DNA of 22,063 bases from a virus, in IMG/VR virus record IMGVR_UViG_3300042306_000007, positions 1-22,063 of that record; one strand, 5' to 3'. Below are positions 15,222 through 21,944 of the stretch, piece after piece. Numbering within the stretch: the first letter of the stretch is position 1; each line of letters opens with the position of its first letter. The notes under the pieces are model-generated. The model ran no database searches, was not told the DNA's origin, and saw nothing but the letters and a program-made list of their open reading frames with translations. The position numbers and the translations under genes were made by a program.

Positions 15222-15298
15222 AGAACAATATAACTGCCCGCTACGACAAAGCAGGCTACACAGGCTGCGGCAATGATTGCTTCAAACCAGTCCCACAT
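15206..15298 (-). CDS. Small single-TM protein (30 aa)
   Basis: An ATG at 15298 with AAGG 6 bases upstream opens a 30-codon frame. The product is MWDWFEAIIAAACVACFVVA followed by GSYIVLWAFP. One membrane-spanning helix forms nearly the whole protein, with Trp residues at both ends as at membrane interfaces. It overlaps the glycosyltransferase end by 17 bases and the next gene's start by 16. The good Shine-Dalgarno site and the textbook TM pattern make chance unlikely. Similar tiny 'MWDWFE' proteins occur in related phages as far as I recall. Function unknown; a holin-like or lysis-timing role is possible. Confidence 0.7.
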   Translation of the reverse strand: MWDWFEAIIAAACVACFVVAGSYIVLWAFP

Positions 15299-15956
15299 CA
15301 TTAACCTTAATTGGTTTAATAAATTCAGCAAAATTGTTTACATACGTTTTTTGACCAATGTGAGCGCAAGTCATTGAAGGGTCAATCCAAACCTTCCCGC
15401 CACATGCCCGCCACGCTTGGCAAAACGCATTGTCTTCACTAACCAATTCACCATCAAAAGACAGCTTAACGTTAAACACAAGCCTATTTGCTACGCCGTG
15501 GTTTGTGTATGGCTCACTAACTTCCCAGACCTGTTGCAAAGCCTTCTTAGAAATTCGCATAAACCCGGTGCCAACGCACTCAACTTCCAACAAATCATTT
15601 TCAGGAGCTAACAAACCTTGAGGCAGCATCTTGACGTTAAAGTCAATGTTGACATCGGACTTCTTTGGTACAGTCCCTGCCACTACATCTACCGGATGAT
15701 TGAGCAAACGAAAGACCCACTCCGGCTCCCATGCCTGATCGGAGTCAATAAATATTAAATCATCACAGTTTGTTTCCAAAGCCATGCGAACCAAATCATT
15801 CCTTGCTCTTTGGATAAGGGCATCATGGGCAATCTGCACCGGATACAGCGCCACCTGATTCTGAGCAGCAAGACTCATGGTTCCCAGCAAAGAATGCAGG
15901 AACTCCACATGTACTTTGCCGTCATAGCACGGCGTTCCAATTAAGACTTTTCTCAT
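15282..15956 (-). CDS. Glycosyltransferase, GT-A fold, family 2-like (224 aa)
   Basis: It would transfer a sugar from a nucleotide-sugar donor to an unknown acceptor. The N-terminus (MRKVLIGTPCYDGKV) is a typical first strand and donor-binding loop of GT-A enzymes. The metal-binding DxD motif is at 71-73 in DDLIFIDSDQAWEP, preceded by ALIQRARNDLV. A later CVGTGFMRISKKAL and VSEDNAFCQAWR fit the acceptor side and catalytic acid region. The ATG at 15956 comes one base after the fibre stop; no clear Shine-Dalgarno site is seen, so coupling to fibre translation is likely. Placement after the fibre suggests it modifies a virion protein or the host surface polysaccharide, but the acceptor cannot be told from sequence. 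Confidence 0.8.
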   Translation of the reverse strand: MRKVLIGTPCYDGKVHVEFLHSLLGTMSLAAQNQVALYPVQIAHDALIQRARNDLVRMALETNCDDLIFIDSDQAWEPEWVFRLLNHPVDVVAGTVPKKSDVNIDFNVKMLPQGLLAPENDLLEVECVGTGFMRISKKALQQVWEVSEPYTNHGVANRLVFNVKLSFDGELVSEDNAFCQAWRACGGKVWIDPSMTCAHIGQKTYVNNFAEFIKPIKVNDVGLV

Positions 15957-15957
15957 G

Positions 15958-18339
15958 CTATGGATGAGTTGCTTTGTACAGATCAAACTCTGATTTAAGC
16001 TCTTGGATGGCTTTGACCAGAATTGGAATTAACGTGCCTGCAGAAGCTTCTAGTTTTTCAGGGTTAATATCAGACACCAAGTGTGGCACAGAGACTCCTG
16101 TGGTTGCCTGCGCTTGTTGAAGCTCTTGTGCAATAAAACCAAATTCTGTAATACCAACCTTTTGGCCGTCGCGCATGTTCCAATCAAAGGATACAGGGCG
16201 AAGTGCTTGCACAAAGTTTAAACCCGCTGGAATGTCCACAATGTTGGTTTTATCACGCGCATCGGACAACGCAGTAATAGATGTGACTTGGCATCGCAAT
16301 GTAGTGATTGAGCCATCGCCCAAGGTAATTGTATTGTTGGCCGTAGGAGATGCTCCCATGGCGTTGTAACCAATAAATGTATTGCCAGTGCCTGTTGTGT
16401 TGGCTTGCGTTCCGTTGCCATAACCTGCCAAATATCCAATAGCGGTATTGTTTACGCCTGTAGTATTTGAATACAGGGCGGTATCGCCTACTGCGGCGTT
16501 GCCTGCTCCAATGGTATTTAAATAAAGCGAGAGATAACCAACGGCTGTGTTTGACGAACCAGTGGTGGTAGTACGCAATGCGTTATACCCCAATGCCGCA
16601 TTTCGGGAAGCGTTTGCTGTGTATAACGCGCCTCCTCCCACCGCCGTGTTTTGTGTACCGGTAGTGTTTACCGCTAAAGCGTCCGCGCCTATACCAACAT
16701 TGTCCGTACCAACTGTATTTTGGCCTAATGAACCATACCCAACGGCAGTATTGGTAGCTCCTGTTGAGTTGGAAGTTAATGCTTGAAGCCCAACGGCAGT
16801 ATTATTTGTACCGGTTGTATTGGTGTACAGTGCTTGCCAACCGCTTGCGGTATTTCCAGTGCCCACTGTGTTGTTGTACAAAGCGTTATAACCAACTGCG
16901 CTGTTTCTAATGCCCGTGGTATTTTTGTTTAGTGAGTTATATCCAACAGCAGTATTGTCGTTGCCTGTAGTGTTTAAATACAAAGCAGCCGTGCCAACTG
17001 CAACGTTGTTATTGCCCGTTGTGTTGGTGGTTAAAGCTAAAGATCCAATAGCAATATTTTGTCCACCAGTCGTGTTAAAACGAAGTGCTAGATAACCAAT
17101 TCCAACATTATTAGTGCCATCTACATTACTAATAAGAGCGCTGCTCCCAACGGCCACATTGTTTATACCAGTAGTGTTGTTTAGTAACGCTGCATAACCA
17201 ACAGCCACATTATCGACACCCACGGTATTGTAGTAAAGTGCAGTATTTCCAATAGCTATGTTTGACGAGCCGGTAGTGTTCCGATCTAAAGCAGCAGATC
17301 CTATAGCAACATTGTAGTTGCCAGATGTATTTAAACGTAGTGCGCTAGAGCCCACAGCAATATTGCTATCTCCGCGTGTGTTGGTAGTTAATGCCGAAGA
17401 CCCAACGGCCACGTTTGCAGTTCCAATAGTATTTGAATTGAGTGCTATATAACCAACCGCTGTATTACTACTACCTGTCGTATTAGACGCTAAAGCGCTA
17501 TTGCCAACTGCTGTGCTTGTGTTGGGAAAAGACCCACTGCCCGCCCCTTTACCGACTGTCAAACCTTGCAAGCTAGAACTACCCGTCACTGTAAGAGTGG
17601 AGGAAGCTGTTATGGTTGTAAACGCTCCGGTTGTAGGAGTGGTTGCACCCACAGTGCCATTGATATTAAAGCTGGCTGCAGTTCCGGTAATGTTTGTTCC
17701 CACCATTGAAGCTGGGGTATTTAGGATCGCACCATTACCTAACGTAGCTACACCGGTAACACCTAATGTTCCGGACAACGTAGCACTTGCGCCAGCCAAT
17801 GTGCCCGTGATAGTGGGGGAGGCTGAAAGAACCAGATTACCACTACCTGTGGAAGTGGTTGTGCCCGTGCCACCGCTGGTAACTGGCAAAGCAGCGCCTA
17901 GCGTTAAAGAACTGAAATGTGAGGCCGCATCGACAACGTTTGTGCCGTTGTTGAAAACCAACGTAGCTTTACCAGCTGGAACAGTGATGCCTGTGCCGGT
18001 CGTATTCTTAACGGTTTTTGCGCCTGTCCCCGTGTTGTTAATCAGGTAAAACTTTTCAATCTGGCAACCTGAACCCAAGATTAAACTGCGTACAGAACCA
18101 ATTCCGGTAGAGCTTTCAGTAATATTTAAACGCAAGTTTCTAGCAGCTTGCGTAGTAATGACGTCAGTAAGTGTGATTGTGACATCCGCATCTGTAGAAA
18201 AGTCTACCGTGGCGGAGCCTGTAATGGCCTCCCCCAGAACCGCGTCACCTAAGTTAGTGTTGGTGAGCGATCCCCAAGTGCCTGAATTTGCACCAGTTTC
18301 AAGCAATTCTACTTTTAGCGCAGACCATTGTGATGCCAT
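15958..18339 (-). CDS. Tail fibre with 17-residue repeats and C-terminal S74 self-cleaving chaperone (793 aa)
   Basis: Residues 1-45 (SGTWGSLTNTNLGDAVLGEA) look like the virion-attachment head common on phage fibres. About 150-270 has VTSGGTG and Gly/Thr/Ser-rich beta sequence. Residues 275-652 are about 22 repeats of 17 residues on the pattern N(T/V)AVG..AL..NTTG.. . Residues 692-793 form a Peptidase_S74 intramolecular chaperone: SDARDK gives the Ser692/Lys697 pair used for autocleavage in this family, followed by LNFVQALRPVSFDWN and GFIAQELQQA. The domain helps trimerise the fibre and is then released. GGGAG lies 6 bases before the ATG. The protein probably binds the host receptor. It is preceded by the longest structured gap in the window. 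Confidence 0.9.
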   Translation of the reverse strand: MASQWSALKVELLETGANSGTWGSLTNTNLGDAVLGEAITGSATVDFSTDADVTITLTDVITTQAARNLRLNITESSTGIGSVRSLILGSGCQIEKFYLINNTGTGAKTVKNTTGTGITVPAGKATLVFNNGTNVVDAASHFSSLTLGAALPVTSGGTGTTTSTGSGNLVLSASPTITGTLAGASATLSGTLGVTGVATLGNGAILNTPASMVGTNITGTAASFNINGTVGATTPTTGAFTTITASSTLTVTGSSSLQGLTVGKGAGSGSFPNTSTAVGNSALASNTTGSSNTAVGYIALNSNTIGTANVAVGSSALTTNTRGDSNIAVGSSALRLNTSGNYNVAIGSAALDRNTTGSSNIAIGNTALYYNTVGVDNVAVGYAALLNNTTGINNVAVGSSALISNVDGTNNVGIGYLALRFNTTGGQNIAIGSLALTTNTTGNNNVAVGTAALYLNTTGNDNTAVGYNSLNKNTTGIRNSAVGYNALYNNTVGTGNTASGWQALYTNTTGTNNTAVGLQALTSNSTGATNTAVGYGSLGQNTVGTDNVGIGADALAVNTTGTQNTAVGGGALYTANASRNAALGYNALRTTTTGSSNTAVGYLSLYLNTIGAGNAAVGDTALYSNTTGVNNTAIGYLAGYGNGTQANTTGTGNTFIGYNAMGASPTANNTITLGDGSITTLRCQVTSITALSDARDKTNIVDIPAGLNFVQALRPVSFDWNMRDGQKVGITEFGFIAQELQQAQATTGVSVPHLVSDINPEKLEASAGTLIPILVKAIQELKSEFDLYKATHP
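16384..17517 (-). repeat. Protein-level tandem repeat, about 22 units of 51 bp in the fibre gene
   Basis: Units read N(T/V/I)A(V/I)G..(A/S)L..NTTG.(N/S). Most are exactly 17 codons; unit 18 has 16 and the last full unit is about 22 with an insertion (GYGNGTQANTTGTG). DNA copies are strongly diverged, so the array is held by selection on protein and not by recent duplication. The pattern resembles left-handed beta-roll repeats of trimeric adhesins (YadA/Hep_Hag type). Confidence 0.85.
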
Positions 18340-18370
18340 TCTATACTCCCAATTTGTTTAAACACTTATG

Positions 18371-18382
18371 CCGTATTTACGG
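18371..18382 (-). other. Small perfect hairpin before the fibre gene
   Basis: CCGTA and TACGG flank a 2-base centre. It lies in the 68-base gap upstream of the fibre gene, about 30 bases before its ATG. The symmetry is visible, the function is not. Confidence 0.35.
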
Positions 18383-18387
18383 AATAA

Positions 18388-18403
18388 CCGGGTTTTAGCC
18401 CAG
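18388..18403 (-). other. Second small stem-loop in the same gap
   Basis: On the minus-strand RNA CUGGG pairs with CCCGG (one G-U pair) around CUAAAA. It is just after the stop of the 144-aa gene. No T-run follows, so it is a possible attenuator or processing site and not a clear terminator. Confidence 0.3.
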
Positions 18404-18407
18404 CCCT

Positions 18408-18842
18408 TTAATACGAACTGCGGATCAGCGCTGTTGTTGACGTATTGGCAGGCATTGTGATCGTAAAGTTGGATGACGTTTTGTCGCTTCCAAAATCTAA
18501 CACTGCAATAGAGGGCTTGCCTACCACTGAGTCGTTATAGATCAATGCGCACCGTGCCGTTATTGTGCCAGTCCACGCGACGTTTGGGAAGCCCACATAC
18601 GCTGTTGCATCAGATGTAGATGACGAAACACTCACCGGCGTTAGGATCGCTCCACCCGGTGAGTACGGTGCTGCGCCCGACGTTGCTGATACTTCGTTTG
18701 AACTTGAATACGCTGTGGTATCCGCATTCAGGTCGGCGTTCGCCGTGTACAAGGCAATCTTGATAACGTCGGTGGTAAGCGCATGTATACCTTGGTACAA
18801 CTCCGCTTTGAAACTTGTGGTTTGGGTCTGGACAATGCTCAT
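18408..18842 (-). CDS. Conserved phage structural protein (144 aa)
   Basis: The product starts MSIVQTQTTSFKAELYQGIH and then reads DVIKIALYTANADLNADTT, with alternating strands to the end (ARCALIYNDSVVG, IAVLDFGSDKTSSNFTITMP). It looks like one compact all-beta domain. I recognise this family as a conserved hypothetical protein of the neck/tail region in many phages, just upstream of fibre genes, but know no tested function. The start ATG at 18842 overlaps the upstream stop (ATGA). A role in joining the fibre to the tail is plausible from position only. Confidence 0.75.
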   Translation of the reverse strand: MSIVQTQTTSFKAELYQGIHALTTDVIKIALYTANADLNADTTAYSSSNEVSATSGAAPYSPGGAILTPVSVSSSTSDATAYVGFPNVAWTGTITARCALIYNDSVVGKPSIAVLDFGSDKTSSNFTITMPANTSTTALIRSSY

Positions 18843-19501
18843 TGCGGTGTGACCCTTGATTCAAAGCGGTAAGTGTCGGTTTGCTGTTTGCCATCGCCCA
18901 AGTTCTTCAAGAGTGCCAATGCTTCCATGTACTTTTGATTGTACAGCGCGGTCATATCAGCTTCACCCTTCATGTAGGTGTTAGCTTCAACCAGTGTCCC
19001 ATACAACAGCACAGAGCTAAAGTTAGTACCAAGCCATGTAGTAGTCGCAGTAACAATTGACTCAGGCATGATGAAATAACTAAGGTCTGTTACAAATGCA
19101 GCGCTGGGTGTAGGCCCAAGAATAAACTGCAACGTAGTTACAGGTGATGACGGGCCGTTGATTGCGTAATACTTTGGAACCCCTGTTGTGGCTGGATTAG
19201 GGTATGCCTCTTGCATGAACGCAGGGTCTTTGTTAAGCAAGTAGATAAAATTCCCACTGGCGTCAACCACAGCAAACGAATACACAGCCAGAAAGTCTGT
19301 GGGCGCATTAAACGTATTAACGCTTGCCGTTAAAGCTGTGGTCGATGTCTTACGTAAATTGGGTAGCGACACTGAGTTATAGATGCGCTGCTCCGCCTGC
19401 TGAATCATGGTGTTCATGTCAGTAGTGTCGAAGGTGTTCTGCGTGTAATCAGATACCGCAGTCACCAATTGGGAGTAAGTCAGCGCACCTAGTGTTGCCA
19501 T
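18839..19501 (-). CDS. Head-tail adaptor-like phage protein (220 aa)
   Basis: GAGG lies 5 bases before the ATG at 19501. The N-terminal half is helical (LTYSQLVTAVSDYTQNTFDT, then MNTMIQQAEQRIYNSVSLPN), followed by beta sequence (LPNLRKTSTTALTAS, DFLAVYSFAV) and C-terminal helices (ALYNQKYMEALALLKNLGDG). This helix-beta-helix layout is shared with the gp4-like protein encoded about 1 kb upstream and is typical of neck adaptors. I call it adaptor-like by layout; exact family membership needs a profile comparison. It is coupled to the next gene by ATGA. Confidence 0.7.
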   Translation of the reverse strand: MATLGALTYSQLVTAVSDYTQNTFDTTDMNTMIQQAEQRIYNSVSLPNLRKTSTTALTASVNTFNAPTDFLAVYSFAVVDASGNFIYLLNKDPAFMQEAYPNPATTGVPKYYAINGPSSPVTTLQFILGPTPSAAFVTDLSYFIMPESIVTATTTWLGTNFSSVLLYGTLVEANTYMKGEADMTALYNQKYMEALALLKNLGDGKQQTDTYRFESRVTPQ

Positions 19502-19508
19502 ATAAACC

Positions 19509-19760
19509 TCAAGCCATTGGGCCGCGAGCCGTTATACCTTTGGTAGCCGCACCATTACCCCGGGTAACGATGCCTGTCTCTTTCACAGACTCTCTGCCTT
19601 GTGAGTTGTTGTACATGCCAACACTCATGCGCGGCTGCATAGCTGCCAAACTTTCAAGGCCAGAATCTTTTCCGGGCATCGTGGTTGCTTTTACGGTCTT
19701 GCCACTCATAGTATGGGGCTTTGCGTAGGCAGAAGCGGGGAGATTGTTAACTTTGGGCAT
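19509..19760 (-). CDS. Small basic phage protein, unknown function (83 aa)
   Basis: GGAGG 6 bases before the ATG at 19760 gives strong support for translation. The protein (MPKVNNLPASAYAKPHTMSG ...) is polar, with Lys, Gly, Met and Ser throughout, and no predicted membrane segment. It ends GNGAATKGITARGPMA, which loosely echoes the 'GVASKGKT' motif of the gene just upstream. The low complexity suggests an extended or disordered protein, perhaps a DNA- or capsid-binding one. Function unknown. Confidence 0.65.
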   Translation of the reverse strand: MPKVNNLPASAYAKPHTMSGKTVKATTMPGKDSGLESLAAMQPRMSVGMYNNSQGRESVKETGIVTRGNGAATKGITARGPMA

Positions 19761-19762
19761 GA

Positions 19763-19948
19763 TTAGCCTCCACGTTGATTGTTTACGCGTGCCATGTTGC
19801 GACCAACTTTCATCATCGCTTCGCCGGTCACACCAGAAGATTTTTTGCCGCCCTTGTCAGTGCCTTTTGTGGGGCCGCTATTGGGGAAGACTTTGACGTT
19901 TGTTTTGCCTTTTGAGGCAACGCCGTCAGCTGATTTTACGTACGCCAT
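19763..19948 (-). CDS. Small Lys/Gly-rich phage protein with ADGVASKGKT motif (61 aa)
   Basis: AAGGAG lies 6 bases before the ATG at 19948. The product is MAYVKSADGVASKGKTNVKV, then FPNSGPTKGTDKGGKKSSG and a helical tail (EAMMKVGRNMARVNNQRGG). It is strongly basic and probably disordered. The ADGVASKGKT core is also present in the DUF3008-like protein encoded 1.7 kb upstream, with 26 of 29 identical bases. Its stop lies inside the Shine-Dalgarno region of the following gene. Function unknown. Confidence 0.7.
   Translation of the reverse strand: MAYVKSADGVASKGKTNVKVFPNSGPTKGTDKGGKKSSGVTGEAMMKVGRNMARVNNQRGG
19902..19930 (-). repeat. 29-bp repeat, copy 1 (encodes ADGVASKGK)
   Basis: It matches 21601-21629 at 26 of 29 bases in the same reading frame. 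Confidence 0.75.
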
Positions 19949-19958
19949 AATTAGCTCC

Positions 19959-20342
19959 TTAAGATATCGTTACTGTACCAACAATTGCTCTAGAAACCAA
20001 GTAGTTTGGTGTTAAAGCTGTATCAAAACTGCTGGCACCCCCAACTGGATTCCAGCCCCATTGAATGTCTCGACTGCCGCCTGTAGGGAGGCCCGTTGCA
20101 TTTGGCCCTGCAGTCACATACGTTGTGTCCCTACGCGGGTTGCGTACAGCTTGTGGGTCATCCACCGGGTACATACCCAACTGCAACTGAGGCTGATCGG
20201 GATCCCAGCAACTATCGCATACCAACAAGTTGTACGTCTTGGTCTTAATGACCTCTTTGCGTAGAGCTGTTAATTTGAATCGGAAGCCACAGCGGTCGCA
20301 CATGGCGATACTGTTCTTGCCAGAAGCAAACCTATTGCCCAT
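19959..20342 (-). CDS. Zinc-ribbon phage structural protein (127 aa)
   Basis: Two CxxC pairs, C15/C18 (MCDRCGFRFKL) and C42/C45 (LLVCDSCWDPDQ), are spaced as in a zinc ribbon. Then comes a conserved QLQLGMYPVDDPQAVRNPR segment and a Gly/Pro/Asn-rich tail (WGWNPVGGASSFDTALTPN) ending in beta sequence. I recognise the family as widespread in the tail region of environmental phages, without a tested role. The ATG at 20342 follows the stop of the gp4-like gene by one base, and no strong Shine-Dalgarno site is visible, so coupling is likely. Confidence 0.8.
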   Translation of the reverse strand: MGNRFASGKNSIAMCDRCGFRFKLTALRKEVIKTKTYNLLVCDSCWDPDQPQLQLGMYPVDDPQAVRNPRRDTTYVTAGPNATGLPTGGSRDIQWGWNPVGGASSFDTALTPNYLVSRAIVGTVTIS

Positions 20343-20343
20343 T

Positions 20344-21045
20344 TCAAGTACCGCTTCCTATGTACATCTGGCGCGGTACAAAGCGCACTGAAGCCTTCTC
20401 ACGATCTTCCGTAGAGGCCAAGTCCCACGCCTCGTCATACTGCTGTTTAAGAACTGGTAGGCGCTCGGCCCCATTGGGAACCTTCAAAGCCAAGTAGTAC
20501 GCCAAACCTGCCACCATGCACGGTAAAAACCGGAACGGCACATCCATCGTATTTATGCCAGTACCAGCGTCATCAATACGCTTTAACCGCCAGTACACAA
20601 ACGTGTAAACTTGCGAGTTGTCTGGAACAGGCCAGACGGTAATCGTGGGGATTTCCTGACGGCGCTCAATCCACACTTGAATAGGACGGGCTTGCTGCAA
20701 CTTGTTTGGGATAGTGGCGTAAGTAGAAACACTTATACGCGTAATGGTCAAGTCCGCCTGTGTCGATGCACTCCCTGCGCCTGTACGGATGACGTGCTCC
20801 ATCAAATCCACAGTGTCCGCCGGAAGGTTGTACGTGGCTGTACCGGGAACCAGAGCAATAGTCCCCTGTTCAAACGTCCACATGTTCAGGCCCCGATTAG
20901 CCCAATCAGCAAATAGAAGATTCAAACTTCGTCTTGCAGTACGCAAATCATAGCCCGTGCGCATCTCGGAACCAGCACGCTCAAACGCTTCCTCGACGAT
21001 CTCCGTGAGGTCAAGATTAAATGCAGTGGTTCCAGAGGTAGCCAT
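20344..21045 (-). CDS. P22 gp4-like tail accessory factor / head-tail adaptor (233 aa)
   Basis: Such proteins form a ring below the portal and start tail assembly. The head of the protein (LDLTEIVEEAFERAGSEMRT, then GYDLRTARRSLNLLFADWA) is the helical signature of the gp4 family. A beta section follows (TFEQGTIALVPGTATYNLPA, PTITVWPVPD) and then C-terminal helices (LKQQYDEAWDLASTEDREKA). It is longer than P22 gp4 (166 aa), as is usual for related phages. AGGA is 8 bases before the ATG, and the upstream stop overlaps it as TAATG. Confidence 0.85.
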   Translation of the reverse strand: MATSGTTAFNLDLTEIVEEAFERAGSEMRTGYDLRTARRSLNLLFADWANRGLNMWTFEQGTIALVPGTATYNLPADTVDLMEHVIRTGAGSASTQADLTITRISVSTYATIPNKLQQARPIQVWIERRQEIPTITVWPVPDNSQVYTFVYWRLKRIDDAGTGINTMDVPFRFLPCMVAGLAYYLALKVPNGAERLPVLKQQYDEAWDLASTEDREKASVRFVPRQMYIGSGT

Positions 21046-21278
21046 TATCTAAATCCTGCTGTTTTCTTTGCAATCGTTTTTGGTTGCGCTACGAATTGTT
21101 TTCCGGCTTTTTTGCCAGCACGTTTCGCACGCGTTGTCGCAGCGTACTCACTAGGGCTGAGACTTTTGATCGCAGCTTCTGGAAGGTATCGCTCACCTGT
21201 TTTACTAGACGGTTTTCCACTTTTGGTTCCCCACTTTTGGTCGCCCCAGTCTTTCAATGATTTCTGAGGCGCTTTCAA
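21045..21278 (-). CDS. Small basic phage protein, WGDQKWGT family (77 aa)
   Basis: The product (MKAPQKSLKDWGDQKWGTKS, then SSKTGERYLPEAAIKSLSPS) is highly basic, with EYAATTRAKRAGKKAGKQF and a Lys-rich end. I recognise this layout from small conserved proteins of large DNA viruses and phages (DUF5872-like), function unknown. The frame has no ATG; the start is the TTG at 21278, which overlaps the upstream stop (TTGA). The stop overlaps the gp4-like ATG (TAATG). It probably binds DNA or other virion proteins. Confidence 0.7.
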   Translation of the reverse strand: MKAPQKSLKDWGDQKWGTKSGKPSSKTGERYLPEAAIKSLSPSEYAATTRAKRAGKKAGKQFVAQPKTIAKKTAGFR

Positions 21279-21550
21279 TCTCGGTAACCCCCGCCTGCCG
21301 CCTTGTACTTCTTGGCAACAAGTTGCGCTTTACGCGCCGACCACTGACCTGCGCCAGTGCCGTGAGTTGCTGCGGCTTTTACTTGGGACACAATCTTCTT
21401 GCGAAGACTGGGCTTTGTGTAATTGCCCGCAGCATTAACTTTCCCACCCTCTTTATACTGGGTAAAGTCAGTATCGTCCCGCCGGGCTTTCTTGACGCCC
21501 TTGGGCATTTTAGAGGGGGAGATGTCCCCCATACCACGGCTGGCCATCAT
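21275..21550 (-). CDS. Small basic phage protein, 'KPSLRK...QWSARKAQ' family (91 aa)
   Basis: The protein begins MMASRGMGDISPSKMPKGVK, has a conserved KVNAAGNYTKPSLRKKIVSQ segment, and ends GAGQWSARKAQLVAKKYKAA plus GGGYRD. It is a widespread small protein of aquatic phages as far as I know, basic and helical in the second half. Two ATGs (21550 and 21547) stand in tandem; family relatives begin at the second. It starts four bases after the stop of the previous gene. Function unknown. Confidence 0.75.
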   Translation of the reverse strand: MMASRGMGDISPSKMPKGVKKARRDDTDFTQYKEGGKVNAAGNYTKPSLRKKIVSQVKAAATHGTGAGQWSARKAQLVAKKYKAAGGGYRD

Positions 21551-21554
21551 GATA

Positions 21555-21944
21555 TTAGCAGGCTTTGCCGCCGGACTTCATGCCAACCATAGTACCTTTG
21601 GTCTTGCCTTTGGAAGCAACGCCGTCAGCACGACTAGAAGCAGAGCCGCCACTCTTTAAACCTGCGTGCGCTTTGGAAGCGGGTTTACCAGCATGCTTTG
21701 CCAGTGCTGCGGGCATACCGCCACCAGCCATTTTAGTTGCGCCTTTTTTCTTAGCCATCATTGCCATGAAGCCAGCATTCATTTTGGAAGCCATAGTATC
21801 ACCACCTTTTGAAAATTTGCGGTTTTTATCCGCGTTAGAAAATTCTTTACCCACGGACTGTGGGACTCCTACTTTCTTAGCAAACGATGGGTTGTTAGCC
21901 ACTGCCGCCATGAAATTGTGTTGTTTTTTACTCGTCGAAGGCAT
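21555..21944 (-). CDS. DUF3008-like small phage protein with Gly/Lys-rich tail (129 aa)
   Basis: Residues 1-40 (MPSTSKKQHNFMAAVANNPS, FAKKVGVPQSVGKEF) match the DUF3008 type found in phages and bacteria. The remaining 90 residues are a low-complexity basic tail with MAKKKGATKMAGGGMPAALA and SRADGVASKGKTKGTMVG, ending in SGGKAC. A second ATG at codon 51 has its own strong Shine-Dalgarno site, so a short 79-residue form could also be made. The start overlaps the stop of the tiny upstream frame (TAATG). Function unknown; the composition suggests nucleic acid or capsid association. Confidence 0.8.
   Translation of the reverse strand: MPSTSKKQHNFMAAVANNPSFAKKVGVPQSVGKEFSNADKNRKFSKGGDTMASKMNAGFMAMMAKKKGATKMAGGGMPAALAKHAGKPASKAHAGLKSGGSASSRADGVASKGKTKGTMVGMKSGGKAC
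21601..21629 (-). repeat. 29-bp repeat, copy 2 (encodes ADGVASKGK)
   Basis: It matches 19902-19930 at 26 of 29 bases, in the same frame. Confidence 0.75.
21801..21810 (-). promoter_or_regulatory. Internal Shine-Dalgarno site in the DUF3008-like gene
   Basis: AAAAGGTGGT lies 6 bases before an in-frame ATG at 21794 (codon 51). It could allow an internal start, though it also encodes a conserved KGGD-like stretch. Confidence 0.4.

Noticed and set aside
15957-15986. 10-codon upstream extension of the glycosyltransferase
   Set aside because: It overlaps the end of the fibre gene, and the typical GT-A first strand starts at the inner ATG.
16384-17517. Regular spacing of similar 51-bp units, considered as a CRISPR-like or DNA repeat array
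   Set aside because: The units are diverged at DNA level, lack identical repeats with unique spacers, and encode a continuous protein repeat.
17501-18049. 182-codon open frame on the plus strand
   Set aside because: It is the Pro/Val-rich reverse reading of the Gly/Thr-rich fibre gene; composition is that of a mirror frame.
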